From: Saprospiraceae bacterium
GTDB taxonomy: Bacteria > Bacteroidota > Bacteroidia > Chitinophagales > Saprospiraceae
Direction: 5' to 3'
Assembly: GCA_016715405.1 (NCBI GenBank)
Contig: JADKAE010000003.1
Span: 248,001-312,000 of the forward strand
DNA: 64,000 nt
Numbering within the stretch: position 1 is the stretch's first letter; each line of letters begins with the position of its first letter. Under the pieces are notes generated by a model. That model did not search any database. It worked only from the letters and a program-made list of their open reading frames with translations, and had not been told where the DNA came from. A program made the position numbers and the translations under genes. This document shows, in pieces, positions 46,304-54,567 of this stretch.

Positions 46304-48427
46304 ATGCAAATCACACACATACAACTCATTGCCGACACCCTGCAATTGCACAAACGAGGGATAGAACAAACCCTCCAACTGCTCGACGAAGGTGCTACGG
46401 TGCCTTTTATCGCCCGCTACCGCAAAGAAGCCACGGGCTCCCTCGACGAAATGCAGATCGCCGCTATCCAAAAAGAAGGCAAGCGGCTCGGTGAACTCGA
46501 AAAACGCAAGGAGACGATCCTGCAAACGATTGCCGAACAAGGTAAACTCTCCGACGAGCTGAAACGGCGCATCGAAAACTGCTATAACACCACCGAACTG
46601 GAGGATATTTACCTCCCCTACCGGCCCAAACGCAAAACAAGGGCTTCCGTAGCCAGAGAGAAAGGCCTGGAGCCGCTGGCACAACTGATCTTTGAGCAAC
46701 AGCGCAACGACCTGGAAGCCATGGCAAAACCCTATATCAACGACCAGGTGCCCACCCGGGAAGACGCCCTCCAGGGCGCCCGCGATATCATCTCAGAATG
46801 GATCCACGAAGACGAAAACGCCCGCAATACGGTGCGCAGAGCCTTTCAAAAGGGCGCCGTCATTCACTCAAAAGTAGCCCGGGGAAAAGAAGAAGAAGGC
46901 GCCAAATACCGCGATTATTTTGAACACGAAGAACCGCTGGCCAAATGCCCCTCGCACCGCCTGCTGGCTATCCGGCGCGGAGAAGAAGAGGGGTTTCTGC
47001 GAGTTATCATCAGCCCTGACGACGAAGAAACTATTGCCCAACTTGAACGTCGCTTTGTAAAAGGCGGCGGCGCGGCGGCCCAGCAAGTTAAAGAAGCCCT
47101 GCGCGACGGCTACGAGCGGTTGTTGTCACCCGGTATCGAAACCGAATTCCGGCAGTCCTCCAAAGAACGCGCCGACAAAGAGGCTATCGAAGTATTTGCC
47201 CTCAACCTGCAGCAATTGCTACTCTCGGCGCCCCTGGGCCAGCGCCGCGTTTTGGGCATCGACCCCGGCTTCCGCACCGGCTGCAAGGTAGTCTGCCTCG
47301 ACGAAAGCGGCCAGTTGCTGCATAACGATACCATTTACCCACACCCGCCACAATCCGACGACTATACGGCGCGGCGTGCGCTGCAACACCTGGTCGACTA
47401 CCACGGCATCGACGCCATTGCCGTGGGCAACGGCACCGCCGGCCGGGAAACCGAAGACTTTTGCCGCAGCATCTCTTTTAGCCGACCTGTCGATATTTTT
47501 ATGGTAAATGAAGCAGGCGCTTCCATCTACTCCGCCTCCGAAATCGCCCGCGAAGAATTCCCCCACCATGATATCACGGTCAGAGGCGCCGTGTCTATCG
47601 GCCGCAGGCTCATGGATCCACTCGCCGAATTGGTCAAAATAGATCCCAAATCAATCGGCGTAGGGCAATACCAACACGATGTAGGCCAAACTATGCTCAA
47701 AGAACGGCTCGACCAGGTGGTAGAAAGTTGTGTAAATGCAGTGGGCGTCAACCTAAATACCGCCAGCAAACACCTGCTTACCTATATTTCCGGATTAGGC
47801 CCTTCTCTGGCGCAGAACATCGTGGATTACCGCAGCGCCAACGGTACTTTCCGTACCCGGGAATCGCTGAAAAAAGTGTCCCGGCTAGGCGACAAGGCAT
47901 ACGAGCAATGCGCGGGGTTCCTCCGCATCCGCCAGGCCGCCAATCCGCTCGACAATACGGGCGTGCACCCCGAAAGCTATGCCGTTGTGGCTCGTATGGC
48001 CGCCGACCTGGGCTGCAAGGTGGAAGACCTACTCAGCCAGCCCGAGCTGCGCAAAAAAATTGATCTGCCCAAATATGTAAGCGGTCAGGTGGGTATGCCC
48101 ACGCTGAAGGACATCATGAAAGAACTGGAAAAACCCGGCCTCGACCCCCGCGGCGAAGCCAAAGCCTTCCAATTTGCAGCTATAAAAAGCATTAACGACT
48201 TATACCAGGGGATGGTACTTCCCGGCATCGTGACTAATATTACTAATTTCGGCGCTTTTGTGGATATCGGGATCAAAGAGACTGGACTGGTACACATTTC
48301 CCAAATGGCAAACCGCTTTATCAAAAGCCCTTCAGAGGTAGTAAGCCTGCACCAGGAAGTGATGGTAAAAGTGATGGAGATCGATTTTCAGCGGCAGCGG
48401 GTGCAGTTGTCGATGAAGGATATTTAG
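46304..48427 (+). CDS. tex: Tex-family RNA-binding transcription accessory protein
   Basis: The 707 aa protein has the Tex N-terminal helical domain (TVPFIARYRKEATGSLDEMQ; DIYLPYRPKRKTRASVAREK), the YqgF-like domain (VLGIDPGFRTGCKVVCLDE; AVGNGTAGRETEDF) and tandem helix-hairpin-helix motifs (VGVNLNTASKHLLTYISGLG; IVDYRSANGTFRTRESLKKV). The C-terminal S1 domain (GIVTNITNFGAFVDIGIKET to VQLSMKDI) is the last. Tex binds nucleic acid and the transcription machinery. The protein ends right after the S1 domain, without the C-terminal extension seen in some homologues. An array of heptamers starts immediately at the stop codon. Confidence 0.95.
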   Translation: MQITHIQLIADTLQLHKRGIEQTLQLLDEGATVPFIARYRKEATGSLDEMQIAAIQKEGKRLGELEKRKETILQTIAEQGKLSDELKRRIENCYNTTELEDIYLPYRPKRKTRASVAREKGLEPLAQLIFEQQRNDLEAMAKPYINDQVPTREDALQGARDIISEWIHEDENARNTVRRAFQKGAVIHSKVARGKEEEGAKYRDYFEHEEPLAKCPSHRLLAIRRGEEEGFLRVIISPDDEETIAQLERRFVKGGGAAAQQVKEALRDGYERLLSPGIETEFRQSSKERADKEAIEVFALNLQQLLLSAPLGQRRVLGIDPGFRTGCKVVCLDESGQLLHNDTIYPHPPQSDDYTARRALQHLVDYHGIDAIAVGNGTAGRETEDFCRSISFSRPVDIFMVNEAGASIYSASEIAREEFPHHDITVRGAVSIGRRLMDPLAELVKIDPKSIGVGQYQHDVGQTMLKERLDQVVESCVNAVGVNLNTASKHLLTYISGLGPSLAQNIVDYRSANGTFRTRESLKKVSRLGDKAYEQCAGFLRIRQAANPLDNTGVHPESYAVVARMAADLGCKVEDLLSQPELRKKIDLPKYVSGQVGMPTLKDIMKELEKPGLDPRGEAKAFQFAAIKSINDLYQGMVLPGIVTNITNFGAFVDIGIKETGLVHISQMANRFIKSPSEVVSLHQEVMVKVMEIDFQRQRVQLSMKDI

Positions 48428-48490
48428 CTATCGGCAGTCGGCGGTCGGCTGCTAGGATCTGACCGCTGACTGCTGACTGCTGACTGCTAT
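48425..48490. repeat. Heptamer inverted array, family G
   Basis: Left words: TAGCTAT, CGGCAGT, CGGCGGT, CGGCTGC (48425-48452). Right words: TGACCGC, then TGACTGC three times (48460-48487). It spans the gap between convergent genes. The first word contains the Tex TAG stop, and the last overlaps the VWA-gene stop. Confidence 0.92.
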
Positions 48491-49575
48491 TTCTTATTAT
48501 TCTTATAATCCCTAAACACAAACTCCCCCAGGCCGTGGAGGCTACTGTAGAAGGCCTTGCCGTTGTTGGCGCGGGTAAACTGATCGACAAAGTGCACCAG
48601 ATAGGGATCTTGGGCGATCATAAACGTCGTGATAGGAATATTGAGCTTGCGGCACTGCGTGGCCAGGTTGAGGGTACGGCTCACGATCTTGCGGTCGAGG
48701 CCGAAACTATTCTTGTAGTATTTCTTTCCTTTTTTAATACAGGTCGGTTTGCCGTCGGTAATCATAAACACCTGCTTATTGGGGTTTTTGCGGCGGCGCA
48801 GGAGGTCCATGGCTAATTCGAGGCCGGCCACGGTATTCGTATGATAGGGGCCTACCTGGAGATAAGGCAGGTCTTTGATCTCTATTTGCCAGGCATCATT
48901 GCCAAAAACGATAATATCGAGGGTATCCTTGGGGTAGCGGGTAGTGATGAGTTCCGACAGTGCCATGGCCACCCTTTTGGCGGGAGTAATGCGATCTTCG
49001 CCGTAGAGTATCATCGAATGCGAGATATCGATCATCAGCACCGTACTGGTCTGGCTCTGGAAAAAAGTCTCGTACACCTCCAGATCGTCGGGCGCCAGGG
49101 AGAACTCCTCGATGCCGTGGTTGATCTGGGCGTTGCGCATGGTTTCGGCGAGTGCCAGGTTGTCGAGCGGGTCGCCAAATTCAAATGGCCGCACTTCGGA
49201 GGTAGATTCGTCGCCCTTGCCCGTTACCCTGGTATTGTGATTGCCCTGTTTTGTCTTCTTTATTTGGCCGAATACGTCATCGAGGGCCTTCTGCCGGATG
49301 GCGATTTCCATTTTGGCGGCAGGCACAAACAGCGGGTTCTGGGGATCTTGCTGACGGATATAACCTTTGTCAATGAGGTCCTGGATAAAATCGGCCATGC
49401 CGTAATTTTCATCCGTCAGCTTGTATTCCTTATCGAGTTCGGTGAGCCAGGCCAGGGCTTCTGCCACGTCGCCGGAAGTATAGAGCAGCAATTCCTGAAA
49501 CAACTTCAGCAACTTGTCGAAGGTAGCGCCTTCGTCTTGTCCGGGAATATATTCAGAAAATTTCCAGCCGATCAT
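48487..49575 (-). CDS. VWA-domain protein
   Basis: The 362 aa protein has an N-terminal helical region (MIGWKFSEYIPGQDEGATFD to RQKALDDVFGQIKKTKQGNH) and a von Willebrand A domain with the MIDAS motif MIDISHSM, RITPAKRVAMALSELI, LDIIVFGNDAWQIE, a Thr in HTNTVAGLELA and VFMITDGKPT. Such VWA proteins usually work with a MoxR-type AAA ATPase, which is not in the window. It is 14 bp downstream of the peroxiredoxin-like gene on the same strand and may be co-transcribed with it. Function unknown. Confidence 0.85.
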   Translation of the reverse strand: MIGWKFSEYIPGQDEGATFDKLLKLFQELLLYTSGDVAEALAWLTELDKEYKLTDENYGMADFIQDLIDKGYIRQQDPQNPLFVPAAKMEIAIRQKALDDVFGQIKKTKQGNHNTRVTGKGDESTSEVRPFEFGDPLDNLALAETMRNAQINHGIEEFSLAPDDLEVYETFFQSQTSTVLMIDISHSMILYGEDRITPAKRVAMALSELITTRYPKDTLDIIVFGNDAWQIEIKDLPYLQVGPYHTNTVAGLELAMDLLRRRKNPNKQVFMITDGKPTCIKKGKKYYKNSFGLDRKIVSRTLNLATQCRKLNIPITTFMIAQDPYLVHFVDQFTRANNGKAFYSSLHGLGEFVFRDYKNNKK

Positions 49576-49589
49576 GTACTAAATTTTTA

Positions 49590-50129
49590 TCAGGCTACCT
49601 GGCAGCAATTTTTGATCAGATCGTCATAGTCGGGGCGGTCGGAAGCCAGTTTGTGAATAAAGGCATCCTTGATTTCTCCTTCCTGAATGACAAAAACGCC
49701 GGGCATCTGGAATCCGTCGCCGAGCAGCGGGCCGACGCCGTGGCCCTGCATCACGCCGGAGTTGAAGCCCCTGATCCAGGAATGCAATCCGAATAATTGG
49801 GTAAAGGTGCCTTTTGTAAGTCCAAAAGCGGCATAATATGCGCACTCCGGGTCGCTTACGTGCACATTGTCGTGCAGATTATATCTATTAAAATAACGTT
49901 CGGCCGTCTCGTCATCGGTCATATGCACGAAAACGAGCTGAGTCCCGGTAGATTCAATATATTTTTTGCGTTTGGAAATATCATTGAGGGCTTCTCTGCA
50001 AAAGGTGCACCCAAAATGACGCAGAAAAACCAATAACACGGGCTGCCTGGCCGATAGGGCAAGTACGCTATCCCCTGTATTGGTTTTCATTTGTTCCAAT
50101 ATTTCTATATCGATTTGTATACCGATCAT
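49590..50129 (-). CDS. Peroxiredoxin-like (AhpC/TSA-type) protein
   Basis: The 179 aa protein has a thioredoxin-like fold with VLLVFLRHFGCTFCREAL, so a CxxC pair sits in the peroxidatic position. It continues with TQLVFVHMTD, FGLTKGTFTQLFGLHSW, GDGFQMPGVFVIQEGEI and a C-terminal NCCQVA. The RHFGC.FCRE signature is that of the peroxiredoxin-like 2/AhpC-TSA group, which reduces peroxides or acts as a disulfide reductase. The extra C-terminal CC is uncommon and could serve as a resolving pair. It is upstream of the VWA gene. Confidence 0.82.
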   Translation of the reverse strand: MIGIQIDIEILEQMKTNTGDSVLALSARQPVLLVFLRHFGCTFCREALNDISKRKKYIESTGTQLVFVHMTDDETAERYFNRYNLHDNVHVSDPECAYYAAFGLTKGTFTQLFGLHSWIRGFNSGVMQGHGVGPLLGDGFQMPGVFVIQEGEIKDAFIHKLASDRPDYDDLIKNCCQVA

Positions 50130-50194
50130 AGTGACACAGTTTTTTTGTGAACGGCCACAATTGGAACAGCGAATTACGAGGAAAAGTTTAATAA

Positions 50195-50277
50195 TGTGCT
50201 GATGTGCTGATGTGCTGATGTGCTGATATTATTTATTTTAAAAAATTAGCAAATCAGCACATCAGCAAATTAGCACA
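50195..50277. repeat. Octamer inverted array, family C, copy 2
   Basis: The left arm is four perfect TGTGCTGA octamers (50195-50226). The right arm is TTAGCAAA, TCAGCACA, TCAGCAAA, TTAGCACA (50246-50277), followed by TCA, the stop codon of mdh on the minus strand. The same right-arm words occur at 36255-36294. Confidence 0.95.
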
Positions 50278-51213
50278 TCAACCTTGTAATTTATCAAAAA
50301 CCTCCATCACCTCTTTCACGTGTTGGGCGGAGTCTTTGAGCAGGGCCATTTCCTGGTCGTTGAGTTGGAGTTCGATGATCTGGCCGATGCCGTTTTTATT
50401 GAGTTTGACGGGCACGCCGAGGAAAATATCCTTCATGCCGTATTGTCCTTGGAGTTTGACGCAGCAGGGGAAGATGCGGTTTTCGTTGCGCACGATAGCC
50501 TCTACCATTTGTGCTGCGGCGGCGCCGGGGGCGTACCAGGCGGAAGTGCCCATCAATTTGACGAGTTCGCCGCCGCCTACTTTTGTGCGTTCAGCGATGG
50601 CGTCGAGTGCGGCGGCATCGATCATCTCCGTCACCGGGATACCCGCAACGGTTGTGTAGCGAGGCAGCGGCACCATCGTATCGCCGTGGCCGCCGAGCAG
50701 CATGGCCTGGATGTCTTTGGGAGAAACCTGGAGTGCTTCGGCCAGAAAAGCGCGATAACGGGCGGTGTCGAGGATGCCTGCCATACCAAAAACGCGAGAA
50801 GAAGGCAGTCCCGAAGCTTTATAAGCCGCGTAAGTCATTACGTCCAGCGGATTAGACACCACAATAATGATCGGGTTGGAAGAGTATTCCATGATCTTGC
50901 GGGTCACCGTGGTCACGATATTGGCATTGGTATTGATCAGGTCGTCGCGGCTCATGCCCGGTTTGCGGGGCACCCCGGCGGTGATTACCACGATATCGGA
51001 ATTTGCGGTTTCTTTATAGTCGTCGGTACCGCGCAGGTACGTGCTATAATTATCGATGGGGGCTTGTTGCCACATATCGAGGGCCTTGCCGCGGGCCATA
51101 TCGCCGGCGATATCGACAACGACCACTTCGTTGACCAGATCTTTGTGTGCAAGCACATTGGCTACCGTAGCACCTACGTTGCCTGCGCCGCCTACTACCG
51201 TTATCTTGCTCAT
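50278..51213 (-). CDS. mdh: Malate dehydrogenase
   Basis: The 311 aa protein is an LDH-like NAD-dependent malate dehydrogenase: KITVVGGAGNVGATVANVLA (NAD site), VVVDIAGDMARGKALDM (Asp for NAD), VVITAGVPRKPGMSRDDLI (substrate Arg in the flexible loop), VVSNPLDVMTY, GILDTARYRAFLA and the catalytic His in MLLGGHGDTMVPLPRY. It converts malate to oxaloacetate in the TCA cycle. The length is normal. A TAATTTTG -7 box lies upstream (51260-51267). Confidence 0.96.
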   Translation of the reverse strand: MSKITVVGGAGNVGATVANVLAHKDLVNEVVVVDIAGDMARGKALDMWQQAPIDNYSTYLRGTDDYKETANSDIVVITAGVPRKPGMSRDDLINTNANIVTTVTRKIMEYSSNPIIIVVSNPLDVMTYAAYKASGLPSSRVFGMAGILDTARYRAFLAEALQVSPKDIQAMLLGGHGDTMVPLPRYTTVAGIPVTEMIDAAALDAIAERTKVGGGELVKLMGTSAWYAPGAAAAQMVEAIVRNENRIFPCCVKLQGQYGMKDIFLGVPVKLNKNGIGQIIELQLNDQEMALLKDSAQHVKEVMEVFDKLQG

Positions 51214-51259
51214 ATTTATTTATTTTGGTTTGTAATGGCTGGATAGAATAAAAACGCCG

Positions 51260-51267
51260 CAAAATTA
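51260..51267 (-). promoter_or_regulatory. -7 box (TAATTTTG) before mdh
   Basis: On the minus strand TAATTTTG fits TAnnTTTG and lies about 46 nt upstream of the mdh ATG. Confidence 0.45.
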
Positions 51268-51344
51268 GGCATTTTTTCGGGCTTTGTATATGAAACGACG
51301 AAAGATTTGCCCCCGGCTTAAACTTTATACACAGTAAGAATTGT

Positions 51345-51352
51345 TATCTTTG
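51345..51352 (+). promoter_or_regulatory. -7 box (TATCTTTG) before the first M43 protease
   Basis: TATCTTTG fits TAnnTTTG and ends 48 nt before the ATG at 51401. Confidence 0.5.
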
Positions 51353-51400
51353 TCGGGTTTATTTTAACATACAATATCATTGACAACAAATCGCCTTCAA

Positions 51401-52942
51401 ATGTTTCGCACAGTCTACACTTTCATTTTATTACTCGCATTACAAGCAGCTACATTTGCTCAGACCTACAGTCCTGTATGTGGCACTTCACAAGAAGATT
51501 TGAGTGCCATCTCGCAACGCCTTCAACAACACCTGGCCGACATCCAGCACAATCCTCCCCTACTGGAGGAAAGAACGATCAAATACGTACCCCTTACTTT
51601 CCACCTGGTGGCCAAAAGCGACGGCACTGGTCGCATAAACGAAAAAGACATTTACGACCAATTGTGCGCCCTCAATACCGATTATGCCGATATGGAAATT
51701 CAGTTTTATATCAAAAAACTGAATTACATTAATAATACGACTGTATTCCAAACCCACGCCAACGCTTTCGGATTCATGCAATTCCAGCGCGACCTGGGTT
51801 CAATCAATATCTGGGTAGTCGAAGACGCTACGCCCGCCGGCGACGGCCTGGGCACTACCCTGGGTTATTACACCGCTAACTTCGACTGGCTGGTGGTGCG
51901 CAAAGACGAGATCAACGACGACAGTTCTACGCTTCCCCACGAAATAGGCCATTATTTTGCCCTCGACCACCCCTTTAACGGTTGGGATTTCGACCCCTAC
52001 GACCCTGCCGTCCACGGCACCCCCGCCCCGGCCATCTCTCCCGGCGGCGTGGCCACTGAACGTCAGGATGGTTCGAACTGCGCAACTGCCGGCGACTTCC
52101 TGTGCGATACCGCCCCCGACTACAACCTGGGCTTCGGCTGGCCCAACTGCACCTACAACGGCGGCGCTAAAGACCCCATGAACGTAAATATCAATCCCGA
52201 TGAAAAACTTTTCATGGGCTACTTCCTCAACTGCCCGCGCAGCGAGTATTATTTCAGCGTGCAACAGAAGCAGGTTATCCAGCAGGACCTGGCCGGCCGT
52301 CTCATACTTTCTTCCGGCAACCCCCGTCGTATCGTCCTCGGCACGAATATCAATACGACGGTGATCAATGAAGTCCCCCAGTTGGTATCGCCTATCGATA
52401 GCGCTATAACACCCGGCTACAATGCCGTGGTATTGGAATGGGATGGCGTAACAGGCGCTGATTCTTATATTCTGCAGGTATCGCGTTTGTTCAACTTCTC
52501 TATTCTGACTCTCGAGGAATTGGTGTACGGTACTTCGCAAGTGATCACCAACCTGCAGTCGGACAAGATATACTTCTGGCGTGTGAAACCGCAAAATAAC
52601 CATTATGCCTGCGCGCCGTTTACACCCACCGAAGCATTCCGCACCAGCACTACCGTAGGCGCCAATGATATCAGCTCTGTCAACGACTGGGCGGTAATGC
52701 CTAATCCCACCGATGGCCAGACGGATTTGTTCGTTCGCCTCCAGGTCAACGCGCCGTTTGAAGGCCGCCTGATGCTGCTCAACGCCACCGGCCAGATTAT
52801 ACAACAACAAGCCGCCCAGCGCTTTGAAGCCGGCGAGCAAAATATGCAAATTCCTATCGGCAACCTCCAGGCAGGCGTCTATATCGTTTCGCTGCAAACC
52901 CAGGAAGGCCGTTTGAATAAACGGATTGTGGTTACGCAATAA
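51401..52942 (+). CDS. Secreted M43 (pappalysin-like) metalloprotease with T9SS tail, paralogue 1
   Basis: The ATG at 51401 gives the signal peptide MFRTVYTFILLLALQAATFAQ; an upstream TTG at 51380 is unlikely. The catalytic domain has the zinc motif HEIGHYFALDH at about residues 180-190 and a Met-turn region MGYFLNC, both typical of metzincins of family M43. An FN3-like domain follows (LEWDGVTGADSYILQVSRLF...IYFWRVKPQNNHY), then a T9SS sorting domain (AVMPNPTDGQTDLFV to KRIVVTQ). It is probably exported through the type IX system and cell-attached or released. It is the first of three tandem relatives and the most divergent of them at the N-terminus. Confidence 0.9.
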   Translation: MFRTVYTFILLLALQAATFAQTYSPVCGTSQEDLSAISQRLQQHLADIQHNPPLLEERTIKYVPLTFHLVAKSDGTGRINEKDIYDQLCALNTDYADMEIQFYIKKLNYINNTTVFQTHANAFGFMQFQRDLGSINIWVVEDATPAGDGLGTTLGYYTANFDWLVVRKDEINDDSSTLPHEIGHYFALDHPFNGWDFDPYDPAVHGTPAPAISPGGVATERQDGSNCATAGDFLCDTAPDYNLGFGWPNCTYNGGAKDPMNVNINPDEKLFMGYFLNCPRSEYYFSVQQKQVIQQDLAGRLILSSGNPRRIVLGTNINTTVINEVPQLVSPIDSAITPGYNAVVLEWDGVTGADSYILQVSRLFNFSILTLEELVYGTSQVITNLQSDKIYFWRVKPQNNHYACAPFTPTEAFRTSTTVGANDISSVNDWAVMPNPTDGQTDLFVRLQVNAPFEGRLMLLNATGQIIQQQAAQRFEAGEQNMQIPIGNLQAGVYIVSLQTQEGRLNKRIVVTQ

Positions 52943-52945
52943 AGA

Positions 52946-53057
52946 GTTGTCGGTTGTCGGTTGTCCGTTCTCTGTTGTCCGTTCATTAACTTTGTTAGTT
53001 ATACTTAAACAGATAACAGATAACCGATAACCGATAACCGATAACCGACAACCGATA
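52946..53057. repeat. Heptamer inverted array, family D, copy 2
   Basis: Left words: GTTGTCG twice, GTTGTCC, GTTCTCT, GTTGTCC (52946-52980). Right words: ACAGATA twice, ACCGATA three times, ACCGACA, ACCGATA (53009-53057). The loop holds TTAACTTTG. The words GTTGTCC and GTTCTCT also start the array at 34997. Confidence 0.95.
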
Positions 53058-53091
53058 ACCTCTCTCTCTTTCATAATCTCTGTTTAACACC

Positions 53092-54561
53092 ATGAAAAAA
53101 CAGCTACTCACGCTCTTGTTATTCCTTGCCGGCTACTCGGCTACTTTTGCACAAACTGCGCCAAATCCCTGCGCTACGCCAGCGGTAAAATCCGAATGGC
53201 TCAAGCGCTACCAACAAAATCCAGCGGCTTTTCCGAAAAGCAATGAACGGATGTACGTCGATATGACTATCCACATTATGGGCAATGACAACGGGCAGGG
53301 ATATTTTTCTATTACTAAAACGCTTAATGCCTTTTGCGAATTGAATGAGGATTTTGAAACTGCCGATATTCAGTTTGTATTAAAAGATGTTTTGTACCAC
53401 GATGAGACATCGTATTTCAGCCACCAGGAATTTGAGCCGGGTTATGAAATGATGGCTACTTACAATATACCCAATACGCTTAATTGCTATATCGTGGAGG
53501 ATCCTGCCGGCGCCTGTGGATATTCAATCTATGGGTGGGGCATAGCCCTCAAACAAACCTGTATCAATGCGGGCGATAATACCTGGGCCCACGAAGTTGG
53601 CCATGCCCTTTCGCTGCCGCACACTTTTTCTGGCTGGGAAGGTTACGATCACAACTACAACCTGCCTGCACCCGCTTTTGTGGATGGTTCAGAAGTAGAA
53701 CGCGTAAATGGCAGCAACTGCCAATCTGCCGGCGACGGTTTCTGCGATACGGCAGCCGACTACCTCAATGACCGTTGGGGTTGCAGTTTCAACGGCAATA
53801 GTACTACATCGCAAAAAGATCCATCAGGCGTATCTTTTTACTCCAATGGTAGCTACTTTATGTCTTATTCGCTTGACGCCTGCAGCTACCAGTTTTCCGC
53901 CGAACAAATCGCCGCCATGCGCGCCAACCTGCTCGACGACAACGAAGACCTGATGAGCGAAACGCAACCAGGCGAACCCATCACCGCCGATATCGTATTG
54001 GCGGCTATTACCCCTGCACAAGGCGGTTCAGCCCCCGATCCGAATGCCGTGACGCTTCAATGGGAACCAATTCCCAATGCCACCCACTACGTGGTGCAAC
54101 TCAATCCATTTTCCTTTTTCAGCGTGGTAGTCAACCAGTTCATAGTAGAGGGTACTTCCCTTACGGTCAATAACCTGCTGGCTAACCGCACTTACCACTG
54201 GCGCGTGCGTCCTTTTAATAATATACAAACCTGCTCGCCGTTTTCTAATTCCCGATATTTTACCACCGGCAGTGTAACCGGCGCTTCGGATTTGAGCGCC
54301 GACCAGGTGCTGAACGTGTATCCCAACCCCATCGGTAAAGGACAAATACTGCAATTGCGCGCAAACGAAATGATGCAGGGACAGGCGCTCATCACGCTGT
54401 CTACGATAACCGGTAGCAAGGTTTGGAGTTCCACCCCTACCCTGGTCAAAGGCGATCAGGAAATCGAGATTGATACCGAAGGACTGCCCGTCGGCGCCTA
54501 CGTATTGCGCATAGTGCAGGACGGCAACCAGTGGCAAACCAAACTCATTATTCAAAAATAG
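53092..54561 (+). CDS. Secreted M43 metalloprotease with T9SS tail, paralogue 2
   Basis: The 489 aa protein has a signal peptide (MKKQLLTLLLFLAGYSATFAQ), a prodomain-like start with PNPCATPAVKSEWLKRYQQN, the zinc motif HEVGHALSLPH at about residues 167-177 and the Met-turn MSYSLDAC. An FN3-like domain (LQWEPIPNATHYVVQLNPF to YHWRVRPFNN) and a T9SS sorting domain (VLNVYPNPIGKGQILQLR to KLIIQK) follow. Cys-rich blocks such as NGSNCQSAGDGFCDTAADYL are shared with the other two paralogues. Only 6 nt separate it from paralogue 3, so the two are one transcription unit. Confidence 0.92.
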   Translation: MKKQLLTLLLFLAGYSATFAQTAPNPCATPAVKSEWLKRYQQNPAAFPKSNERMYVDMTIHIMGNDNGQGYFSITKTLNAFCELNEDFETADIQFVLKDVLYHDETSYFSHQEFEPGYEMMATYNIPNTLNCYIVEDPAGACGYSIYGWGIALKQTCINAGDNTWAHEVGHALSLPHTFSGWEGYDHNYNLPAPAFVDGSEVERVNGSNCQSAGDGFCDTAADYLNDRWGCSFNGNSTTSQKDPSGVSFYSNGSYFMSYSLDACSYQFSAEQIAAMRANLLDDNEDLMSETQPGEPITADIVLAAITPAQGGSAPDPNAVTLQWEPIPNATHYVVQLNPFSFFSVVVNQFIVEGTSLTVNNLLANRTYHWRVRPFNNIQTCSPFSNSRYFTTGSVTGASDLSADQVLNVYPNPIGKGQILQLRANEMMQGQALITLSTITGSKVWSSTPTLVKGDQEIEIDTEGLPVGAYVLRIVQDGNQWQTKLIIQK

Positions 54562-54567
54562 TCTCCT